Of a DNA stretch of 64,000 nucleotides, positions 56,990-64,000 are shown piece by piece. Position 1 is the stretch's first letter. Every line of letters starts with the position of its first letter. This DNA is from Muricauda sp. SCSIO 64092 (GTDB taxonomy: Bacteria > Bacteroidota > Bacteroidia > Flavobacteriales > Flavobacteriaceae), in the NCBI RefSeq assembly GCF_023016285.1, contig NZ_CP095413.1:4726501-4790500 (forward strand). The letters run 5' to 3'. The position numbers were made by a program, and so were the translations under genes. Below the pieces are notes generated by a model. The model searched no databases, was not told the origin of the DNA, and worked only from the letters and a program-made list of their open reading frames with translations.

Positions 56990-58360
56990 TTATTTGCCGA
57001 TGCAAAAATTCGAAAAGATATTCCCCAACAGATCATCGGTAGTGACGCTCCCCGTAATTTCACCCAAATGGAACAGGGCTTCCCGAATATCAATCGCCAT
57101 AAGATCACTGGCCAATCCCTCAGCAAGGGCCTCTTTAACCTTTTGAATCGCTTCCAGGGCTTTCAATAGCGCATCGTAGTGCCTGGAATTGGAGATGATG
57201 GTATCGTTTTTGCCCAATTCCCCCGTATTGGTCAGCTGCAGGAGCGTATCTTTTAAATCGTCGATGCCATCACCAAACTTGGCGGAAATCAAGGACAGAT
57301 TGGTATGGTTTGCCTTGAGGAAGTTGAGTTGGGATTCGGTGGCCCCATCAGTTTTATTGGCAATGACCAAGATTTTTTTGTCCGGATATTTTTCTTGAAG
57401 ATTCTTTATTTCTTGCTGTCTATCACTCATGGCATCAATGAGATAGAACACCAAAGCGGCTTGTTCTATTTTTTCGTAAGCGCGCTCGATTCCTATTTTT
57501 TCAACATGGTCCTGGGTATCCCTGATTCCGGCGGTATCAATGAACCTAAAAGTAATTCCACCAATGGCAATTTGATCTTCAACCGTATCCCGGGTTGTTC
57601 CGGCGATAGCACTTACGATGGCCCTTTCCTCATTTAAGAGTGCATTCAATAAGGTGGATTTGCCCACATTGGGTTCTCCCACAATGGCCACGGGGATTCC
57701 ATTTTTGATAACATTGCCCAGGGCAAAGGAATCGATCAGTCGCTCCAGGACATTGACAATACGGGTCAACAATTCATTGAACTGGCTTCTATCCGCAAAT
57801 TCCACATCTTCCTGTGAAAAATCCAGTTCCAATTCAATGAGCGATGCAAAATTCAAGAGTTCTTCACGTAGGTGTTGGATTTCATTGCTAAAACCACCAC
57901 GCATTTGTTGTATGGCAATTTGGTGGGAGGCTTCGCTATCACTTGCAATTAAATCGGCTACTGCTTCCGCCTGACTCAAATCCATTTTTCCATTCAGAAA
58001 GGCACGGAGCGTGAATTCCCCGGGAGTTGCCATTCTACAACCATTTTTTAAGAACAGCTGAATCAATTTTTGTTGGATATAGGGCGAACCATGGCATGAT
58101 ATTTCCGCTACATTTTCACCGGTATAGGAATTGGGCCCCTTAAATAGGGATACCAACACTTGATCGATAACGGTGTCATTTTCCACAATATGGCCCAAGT
58201 GTACGGTATGGCTTTTTTGGGCTTCCAAACTTTTCTTGCCAATAGCCTGAAACTTGCTTGAGACCATTTCAATGGCGTTTGGACCGGATATGCGAATTAC
58301 GGCAATTGCCCCAATACCTGAGGCTGTTGCCAATGCGATAATGTTATCTTCCTGGAACAT
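56990..58360 (-). CDS. mnmE: tRNA uridine-5-carboxymethylaminomethyl modification GTPase
   Basis: With MnmG it modifies U34 of certain tRNAs. 456 residues: the folate-binding TrmE N-terminus (1-120), a helical domain, and an inserted G domain with G1 GEPNVGKST (228-236), G2 AGTTRD (253-258), G3 DTAG and G4 NKTD. The C-terminus ends FSNFCIGK, carrying the conserved Cys of the family. Full length. Its neighbours are unrelated; it marks the return to core genes after the accessory region. Confidence 0.97.
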   Translation of the reverse strand: MFQEDNIIALATASGIGAIAVIRISGPNAIEMVSSKFQAIGKKSLEAQKSHTVHLGHIVENDTVIDQVLVSLFKGPNSYTGENVAEISCHGSPYIQQKLIQLFLKNGCRMATPGEFTLRAFLNGKMDLSQAEAVADLIASDSEASHQIAIQQMRGGFSNEIQHLREELLNFASLIELELDFSQEDVEFADRSQFNELLTRIVNVLERLIDSFALGNVIKNGIPVAIVGEPNVGKSTLLNALLNEERAIVSAIAGTTRDTVEDQIAIGGITFRFIDTAGIRDTQDHVEKIGIERAYEKIEQAALVFYLIDAMSDRQQEIKNLQEKYPDKKILVIANKTDGATESQLNFLKANHTNLSLISAKFGDGIDDLKDTLLQLTNTGELGKNDTIISNSRHYDALLKALEAIQKVKEALAEGLASDLMAIDIREALFHLGEITGSVTTDDLLGNIFSNFCIGK

Positions 58361-58589
58361 GGCTGCAAAATTACAAATTAGCCGATCCGCTATGGCATTT
58401 GCCTAAAAAATGCCTGTAGTTAGGTGCATCAATCGGATAGGAATGGAGTTGGTGATTTTGGATTTACTCTCCCCATTACAAGTTATTTGCAATGCTTAAT
58501 GTAGTGGTTTGTGAAAATCACGGGGTCAGCTACAATAAGTAATGAAATGGTTTTGATTGATCTTTATCCCTCCCTTGATTTGATGCAAT

Positions 58590-58620
58590 AAAAAAGGCCA
58601 GGATGAATCTGGCCTTTTTT
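58590..58620 (-). terminator. Rho-independent terminator of the lipoprotein gene
   Basis: AAAAAAGGCCAG and CTGGCCTTTTTT form a 12-bp stem (outer A-T pairs included) around a 7-base loop, with T-runs on both strands. It lies 25 bases after the stop of the minus-strand gene at 58645 and could work in either direction. Confidence 0.85.
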
Positions 58621-58644
58621 CTTAAAACGATAAGTGTGAATGTT

Positions 58645-59556
58645 TTAATGATATCCTGGACAGCATCGTAATCTAAAGTTAAAGTCCATGATCCAAAGGC
58701 GTTCACCTGTGTGCCTATCGGTTATCCATCCCCAATCACTGAATCCATTCTCCCCAATGTTTGAATCGAAGGCTGCACCGTTGGGACCTAGTTGACCTCT
58801 TAGGTTCTCACCACGTTGTTCCAGGCCAAAACAACCTTTACCAATACAGTCATCACCCCAAGAATATACCCAGCTCTTTTTTGAATCAATTTCATAGTAG
58901 TGAAGATCTGCTGGATTCGTAGCCCGGGAAGCGCAACCTGGCTCCTCTTTGAATACGCCACCATCGGCAGTGAATTCTTCATAAGTCTGTTTGTCTTTTA
59001 ACCAAACATTGACATAAACCTTACAATTTCCTTCATTCATGGAAGTTACACCTCGAATTAGACCAGTACCATTGCTGAAGGTTGCAAAAATTAACCTACT
59101 ATATTTTTTAGAAGAAAAAAAGGTGGTTGGATTATAAAAGTCATTCTCGTTTTTTGGCCACCACATGTTGGAAGTGGGTTGCAAATCTTGTGAAGGACAT
59201 CTATCGGCATCTTTAACCAGACACAACGAAGTTATTCTGGGACGATGACGATATCTTCCCTTGCTGCTGGATACATCTTCCGAAATTATAGTAGCATTCT
59301 GAAAATCCAAAGCTTCTAAATTAAGGCTTTCAATTTCGCTAATATTCAAACCTTCAACTTCTTCAAAAAATTGACTTTGAATTTCTTCGAATTCCTCGAC
59401 TTGAAGTTCTTCTTGAGTCGATGCATTTCCTTGTTCTGGAATGAGTTCGGTTTCTTCGGAGGATTCAATGGTTGGATCCACCGTCGAGATTTCTTCATTT
59501 TCGCAACTGTATAGAGCAAAAATCAAAGCGGCAGTTAAAACACTAAATTTTTTCAT
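58645..59556 (-). CDS. Cys-rich secreted lipoprotein, uncharacterised
   Basis: 303 residues. Lipoprotein signal MKKFSVLTAALIFALYSC, then an acidic, Glu-rich linker (about 20-95) and a C-terminal domain with ten or so Cys, including SLCLVKDADRCPSQ, GDDCIGKGCFG and the end RLRCCPGYH. The pattern suggests a disulfide-stabilised extracellular domain. No known family recognised. A strong terminator follows, and neither neighbour is functionally related. Confidence 0.75.
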   Translation of the reverse strand: MKKFSVLTAALIFALYSCENEEISTVDPTIESSEETELIPEQGNASTQEELQVEEFEEIQSQFFEEVEGLNISEIESLNLEALDFQNATIISEDVSSSKGRYRHRPRITSLCLVKDADRCPSQDLQPTSNMWWPKNENDFYNPTTFFSSKKYSRLIFATFSNGTGLIRGVTSMNEGNCKVYVNVWLKDKQTYEEFTADGGVFKEEPGCASRATNPADLHYYEIDSKKSWVYSWGDDCIGKGCFGLEQRGENLRGQLGPNGAAFDSNIGENGFSDWGWITDRHTGERLWIMDFNFRLRCCPGYH

Positions 59557-59834
59557 AATTACATTGGTTTAGATTGCACAACATTATTACAGAAAACAGA
59601 CTAAAAAGAATATAATAGATGAAAAGCATTTTTATTGGACAGCTAACCCGATGGATTGAATAGTTTTTCGTAAATACCGAATAATCTTACAATAATTTGA
59701 TATGCAGTCTATTACAGTTATTTAACCAAAAACGTATATTATTTTTTGTTCTCGTCTTCCGGGAATAATTTGAAGGTGTAACATTTGCTTAAAAATGACT
59801 ACATATTACATATAAATACATCAATCATAATAAA

Positions 59835-60194
59835 ATGGAATTAGTCAATACTACGGTTTTACGAAAAGACAACAGGCTGCTGGCCATTACGCATTTGTCA
59901 CAGCTGTTGCATTATATTACGGGTTTTGGAGGTTTTTTGGTCCCACTCATTATTTGGTTGACCTCGCGGAAAAGTGTGGAAGGCATGGATGCACATGGAA
60001 GATCCATTATTAACCTGCAATTAAGCCTTCTGCTCTATATTATCCTGAGTATTCCGGCAATCCTCCTTTTGGGATTGGGACTACTAACGCTATTGGGAGT
60101 GGGGATACTCGGTTTTGTTTTGCCCATTGCAAATGCGGTGAAGGCCGCCAATGGGGAGCCACCATCCTATTTTTTGACCATTAAGTTTTTATAA
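59835..60194 (+). CDS. DUF4870 membrane protein
   Basis: 119 residues with three probable membrane helices (ITGFGGFLVPLIIWLTSRK..., LSLLLYIILSIPAILLLGLG, LLTLLGVGILGFVLPIANAV). The conserved middle GFGGFLVPLIIW and the end ANAVKAANGEPPSY match the DUF4870 family; role unknown. A terminator hairpin follows. Confidence 0.85.
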   Translation: MELVNTTVLRKDNRLLAITHLSQLLHYITGFGGFLVPLIIWLTSRKSVEGMDAHGRSIINLQLSLLLYIILSIPAILLLGLGLLTLLGVGILGFVLPIANAVKAANGEPPSYFLTIKFL

Positions 60195-60198
60195 AAAG

Positions 60199-60225
60199 AA
60201 AAGTCAAGGGAATACCTTGACTTTT
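60199..60225. terminator. Bidirectional terminator between DUF4870 gene and dnaN
   Basis: AAAAGTCAAGG and CCTTGACTTTT form an 11-bp stem with a 5-base loop and T-runs on both sides. The genes on either side converge here. Confidence 0.85.
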
Positions 60226-60250
60226 TACCATTAGACCTTTTAAACTTTAA

Positions 60251-61372
60251 CTAGTTGTTGAGCATTACGGGCATCACCAGCATGGTGACCTGTTCCCCTT
60301 CGTCCAAACCATCCGAGGGGGTTAGAATTCCCGCCCTGTTGGGGAGACTCATTTCCAAGGCAACATCTTCAGAGGATAAGTTGTTCAGCATTTCCACCAA
60401 AAATCGGGAATTGAATCCTATCTGCATATCATCGCCCTGGTAGGAACAGCTTAGCCGCTCTTCCGCCTTATTGCTGTAATCCACATCCTCGGCGGAAATA
60501 TTGAGTTCCGCACCTGCAATCTTTAAGCGAATTTGGTGCGTAGTTTTGTTGGAAAAGATGGAAACCCTTCTTACCGAACTCAGAAATTGATTTCTGGATA
60601 TCGAAAGTTTGTTGGGATTCTCCTTGGGAATCACGGCTTCATAATTGGGATACTTTCCATCTATTAACCGACAGATCAATTCGGTTTCATCAAAAGTAAA
60701 CTTGGCGTTACTTTCGTTATACTCTATTTTAACATCGGACTCGGAACCTGCCAAAATCCCTTTTAAGAGGTTAAGGGGTTTCTTGGGCATAATGAATTCC
60801 GCTACTTCGGATGCGCTGATATCCGTACGTGCATATTTGACCAGTTTATGGGCATCCGTGGAAACAAAGGTTAGGCTCTCCGGTGAAAACTGGAAGAATA
60901 CTCCGCTCATAACGGGTCGCAAGTCGTCATTTCCAGCGGCAAAAATGGTTTTCGATATGGCAGTGGCCAGAATATCACCTAAAACGGTCGTAGTACTGGG
61001 ATTGGTCAACTCCACCGCCTTTGGAAATTCATTCCCATCGGCATAGGCAAGGGCATATTTACCGTGATTGGAACTTATTTCTACAGTATTGTTATCCGCC
61101 ACCACAAAAGTCAAGGGCTGCTCTGGAAATGTCTTTAAGGTATCCAACAATAATCGGGCAGGTACGGCAATGAGCCCCTCGGATTCAGAATCTACCTCTA
61201 GAACGGAATTCATGGTGGTCTCCAGGTCGGAAGCCGATACAATCAGTTTGGTTTGCCTTAAATCGAACAAAAAGTTATCCAGGATGGGAAGGGTATTGCT
61301 CGAGTTGATTACGCCCCCCAAAACCTGCAATTGCTTGAGTAAATAGGAGCTGGATACAATAAATTTCATCAA
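60251..61372 (-). CDS. dnaN: DNA polymerase III beta sliding clamp
   Basis: 373 residues. The ring-forming clamp that tethers polymerase III to DNA; three repeated domains of about 120 residues. It begins MMKFIVSSSYLLKQLQVLGG and has the family segments LPILDNFLFDLRQTKLIVSA (quoted LPILDNFLF) and the C-terminal LPNRAGILTP. ATG 61369 is equally possible. Unlike the usual dnaA-linked position, here it lies behind gldG. Confidence 0.96.
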   Translation of the reverse strand: MMKFIVSSSYLLKQLQVLGGVINSSNTLPILDNFLFDLRQTKLIVSASDLETTMNSVLEVDSESEGLIAVPARLLLDTLKTFPEQPLTFVVADNNTVEISSNHGKYALAYADGNEFPKAVELTNPSTTTVLGDILATAISKTIFAAGNDDLRPVMSGVFFQFSPESLTFVSTDAHKLVKYARTDISASEVAEFIMPKKPLNLLKGILAGSESDVKIEYNESNAKFTFDETELICRLIDGKYPNYEAVIPKENPNKLSISRNQFLSSVRRVSIFSNKTTHQIRLKIAGAELNISAEDVDYSNKAEERLSCSYQGDDMQIGFNSRFLVEMLNNLSSEDVALEMSLPNRAGILTPSDGLDEGEQVTMLVMPVMLNN

Positions 61373-61481
61373 TAGTATTTTCTAGGTAAATGTATGCTTG
61401 ATCCGCATGGCCAAAAACCGCTAGCGGGTAAAGACAAATATATTTTAAAACTGCTGGCTTAGGAAACTTAGTTATCAACAC

Positions 61482-63143
61482 TTAAGCCGCAAATCTTCGC
61501 TTTCTAAGGTAGTTTTGGACCAGACTTCCCAGAACCACCAAAAGTATTGGCATTCCAATAGTTAGGAGTTGCCATTTGGTTTTGGCCTCCACCACTTTTT
61601 CCGCATCCAATAACGGAATCGCCACATTTTTGTTTCTGATGTTTATAAATCCATCATCGTCCAGCAAATAATTGACGCAATTGACCAGAAATTCCTTGTT
61701 TCCATAGAAGCTGTTGGTCCATTTATCATACCCCAGTTCCAAGGGTCTACCTTGCTGCAATTGGTTCTTAACGATATCCCCGTCCGCAATAACGATCATT
61801 TTATTGGAATCCCCATTTTCAATGGGATCTTTTAATGTAAGGGGTTTGACCCGATTCACATAAGCCGACTTGAATTTCCCTTCCAAAAGTACCGCCACCG
61901 GAAAACCGGGATTTGGGGGGTAGGCTTCCTTGTCCAAGGGGGAATTGAGTCGATCAAAACCAATTTGTTGCGGCACACCTTCCACCTTGGATAGGGGAGA
62001 GGATTGTAAGAGTACGGTTTTGGTATTGGCATTTACCAAGGTGTCAATGGCATTTGCAAATTGCAATCGAACCGCTTCCATGTTATTGGTAATGGGATGG
62101 TTGTCCTTGGAAAAAATCATGGGGTGGAAAACCCAGGGTAGGGGATTGTACTGTGAGTCGTTGGCCTCACCATTGGCCAGAACAATGGGTGTGTTGTAAA
62201 GATCATTGACCAAAACGGGGTTGATCCGTAGCCCGTATTTAAAGAAAAAATCGTCCAGGTTCAAATCCCTGCGCACGGCTACATTACTTCCCCTTTCATT
62301 GAACAGGCTATCCAGTTCCATGGCCACCTGGTCAACAAGCCAAAGGGACTTTCCCCCTTTCACGATGTACTGGTCCAAAACATATTTTTCAACTTCCGTA
62401 AAGGCTTCGGTCGGTTTTGCGATCAAAGCCAGATCAAACCCCAAAAGCTGATCCAATACCCTTTCCGGATGGTTCTTGGTGGAATCCAGGGTAATCGCCC
62501 CAATATTGTAATACTCCTTAAGGCCCGTTAAAAAATCGGCTATATATCGATCTTCAAGTTCCCCGTTCCCTTTTAGTACGGCAATTTTCTTCTTTTGGGT
62601 AAGTCCTATTTTTTTAAAGGCATCGGCAAATGCATATTCCAGGTTTTGAACCGAATTGTTGACCCTGTCCTCCGAAGAAGCACCCAATTTGTTCTTGAGC
62701 AGCGAAACTTTTACGGTTTTGTTCTTATAGTTGACCATGGCCCAGGGAAAAACCAGTTCCTGGGTCATTTTCCCCCCTTCCTCAATGGTCACATTTGCCG
62801 GTTTCAGTCCAAGCCGTTGAAGGTCACCAATCGTCCGTTCCCTTGTTGAAGGGTCCTCCAAAGGGTCTACCAAGTTGTAAACAATGTTCTTGTTGCTTGA
62901 TTGAAATTGTTCCAGGAGCAGCACGGTTTCGTTCTGTAAACGGGCAAATTCCCCGGGCAGGCTTCCCTCCAGGAGGATGTCCACCACAACGGGGGAATCG
63001 AATTGTGAAGTGGACTCCAAAGCCGCTTTTGATAAGGTAAAACGTTTGTCCTCAGTGAGGTCAAAACGTTGATAGGCATAGTTTGAAATCACATTGATCA
63101 TTATAACGATCAGCAACCCACCAATGATACTTGTTCCTTTCAT
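61482..63143 (-). CDS. gldG: Gliding-motility ABC transporter protein GldG
   Basis: 553 residues. One membrane helix near the N-terminus (TSIIGGLLIVIMINVISNYA), a large periplasmic ABC_transp_aux-like domain, and a C-terminal membrane helix (LLTIGMPILLVVLGSLVQNY) followed by LRKRRFAA. GldG works with GldF and GldA in an ABC complex needed for gliding in Flavobacterium johnsoniae. It overlaps gldF by 4 bases. Confidence 0.93.
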   Translation of the reverse strand: MKGTSIIGGLLIVIMINVISNYAYQRFDLTEDKRFTLSKAALESTSQFDSPVVVDILLEGSLPGEFARLQNETVLLLEQFQSSNKNIVYNLVDPLEDPSTRERTIGDLQRLGLKPANVTIEEGGKMTQELVFPWAMVNYKNKTVKVSLLKNKLGASSEDRVNNSVQNLEYAFADAFKKIGLTQKKKIAVLKGNGELEDRYIADFLTGLKEYYNIGAITLDSTKNHPERVLDQLLGFDLALIAKPTEAFTEVEKYVLDQYIVKGGKSLWLVDQVAMELDSLFNERGSNVAVRRDLNLDDFFFKYGLRINPVLVNDLYNTPIVLANGEANDSQYNPLPWVFHPMIFSKDNHPITNNMEAVRLQFANAIDTLVNANTKTVLLQSSPLSKVEGVPQQIGFDRLNSPLDKEAYPPNPGFPVAVLLEGKFKSAYVNRVKPLTLKDPIENGDSNKMIVIADGDIVKNQLQQGRPLELGYDKWTNSFYGNKEFLVNCVNYLLDDDGFINIRNKNVAIPLLDAEKVVEAKTKWQLLTIGMPILLVVLGSLVQNYLRKRRFAA

Positions 63144-63880
63144 GAGTTGAGTGCGTTTGTTTTTTTCAATCGTACAATGGCCAAAAAGACAAAAAAAGCG
63201 GTTACGCTTAGGAAGTAAAAAAGATCCCGTGTATCCAAAACCCCTTTGGCGATATCCTCAAAGTGGGCCTTGGCCCCAATCTTTTTGATCAGTTGCTGGG
63301 TCGTTCCATCTGAAGTCAATGAAGCAGCGGCTTCAGGACCATAAAAGACCAAAAAACAAAGTGCGGCCCCCAATATAAAGGCGAATATCTGGTTCTCGGA
63401 TAGGGACGAAGAGAAAATGCCCATACTGCAATACAGTGCCATTAGAAACAAAACCCCAAAATAGGAACCTATAACCACGCCCATATCGTAATTCCCTTCG
63501 GTAATGCCCAAATCGGAGATGGCAAGCACATAAACAAAGGTGGGAAGCAAGGCTATGGCGCCCACGCTCAAAGCCCCGAAAAATTTCCCCAATACAATTT
63601 TGGTCTTGGTGAGGGGTTTGATCAACAGTAATTCCAATGTTCCCAGTTTCCTTTCCTCAGAGAAACTGCGCATGGTTATGGCGGGAATCAAAAATAGGAA
63701 CACCCATGGGGCGAGCAGGAAAAAATGGCCCAAATCCGCGAAACCGTAATCAAAAATGTTAAAACCTCCCCTAAAGACCCAAAGGAACAGTCCATTAAGG
63801 GTGAGGAATAGCAGGAGGATCAAATAACCGATGGGTGAATTGAAAAAGGAATGAAGCTCTTTTTTAAGAATGGCCAACAT
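63140..63880 (-). CDS. gldF: Gliding-motility ABC transporter permease GldF
   Basis: 246-residue ABC-2-type permease with six membrane helices. It begins MLAILKKELHSFFNSPIGYL, and holds FSEERKLGTLELLLIKPLTK, the ABC-2 cytoplasmic loop. Forms the gliding ABC transporter with gldG, overlapping by 4 bases. The gene upstream (partial) ends 6 bases before it. Confidence 0.95.
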   Translation of the reverse strand: MLAILKKELHSFFNSPIGYLILLLFLTLNGLFLWVFRGGFNIFDYGFADLGHFFLLAPWVFLFLIPAITMRSFSEERKLGTLELLLIKPLTKTKIVLGKFFGALSVGAIALLPTFVYVLAISDLGITEGNYDMGVVIGSYFGVLFLMALYCSMGIFSSSLSENQIFAFILGAALCFLVFYGPEAAASLTSDGTTQQLIKKIGAKAHFEDIAKGVLDTRDLFYFLSVTAFFVFLAIVRLKKTNALNS

Positions 63881-63886
63881 ATTTTT

Positions 63887-64000
63887 CTACGCTAAAGAAG
63901 CCAATTGGGTAACACTCCACGCTTCCGGTTTGTCCTGAAATAGTTTTTTGGTCCGGCTCCAGACCGTTTTGAAGAAATCCGACTGTCGATATAGATCCAG
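63887..64000 (-). CDS. Unknown protein, C-terminal end (runs off window)
   Basis: The minus-strand frame is open from the edge for 37 codons: LDLYRQSDFFKTVWSRTKKL then FQDKPEAWSVTQLASLA and stop. It ends 6 bases before gldF, so it is probably in the same transcript. Too little is present to name the family. Confidence 0.6.
   Translation of the reverse strand: MDLYRQSDFFKTVWSRTKKLFQDKPEAWSVTQLASLA

Noticed and set aside
60251..61372. dnaN as evidence of the replication origin
   Set aside because: dnaA, recF and DnaA boxes are not beside it; in Bacteroidota dnaN is often away from oriC.

Overview
The window comes from a member of the Bacteroidota, most likely a marine Flavobacteriaceae. The evidence is the gldG/gldF gliding-motility genes, SusC/SusD pairs, a hybrid two-component sensor, DUF4249/TonB-receptor clusters, many lipoproteins and promoters of the TAnnTTTG type. 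Everything here is read from sequence alone; no database search was run.

Layout. (1) 1-7.5 kb: an outer-membrane cluster with the end of an unknown gene, a TonB-dependent receptor, two tandem DUF4249 lipoproteins and a secreted MG2-like protein. (2) 7.5-7.65 kb: a decayed remnant of the 3' end of an rsgA gene. (3) 7.8-35.5 kb: a large polysaccharide utilisation locus. On the minus strand it has HTCS sensor, SusC and SusD. On the plus strand it has a GH2 beta-galactosidase and five tightly packed S1 sulfatases, then galM-galK-galT-lacI-FGE-galE-SSS transporter. It would trim and desulfate a sulfated beta-galactan outside the cytoplasm, import galactose and run the Leloir pathway. The formylglycine-generating enzyme that activates Cys-type sulfatases is encoded in the same locus and appears to be exported. 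(4) 35.8-42.1 kb: a small lipoprotein, the intact rsgA, a metallo-hydrolase, a TetR regulator, a BlaR1-like membrane protease fused to ankyrin repeats with its BlaI repressor, and another lipoprotein.

(5) 42.3-47.4 kb: a compact stress or detoxification regulon: universal stress protein, Crp/Fnr regulator, an unknown protein plus tautomerase, and SDR plus aldehyde dehydrogenase. Three of its transcription units carry the same palindrome, TTTACCCTAGGGTAAA, centred exactly 29.5 bp upstream of a TAnnTTGC promoter element. I consider this the strongest undescribed signal in the window. (6) 47.6-57 kb: an accessory region with a HigA antitoxin stub, an AbiEi/AbiEii toxin-antitoxin pair with two strong inverted repeats upstream, a decaying mobilisation module, an orphan AT-rich FtsX-like permease, a dead IS3-family element and a truncated glycosyltransferase.

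(7) 57-64 kb: core genes: mnmE, a cysteine-rich lipoprotein, a DUF4870 membrane protein, dnaN and gldG/gldF. No rRNA, tRNA or CRISPR array was seen.
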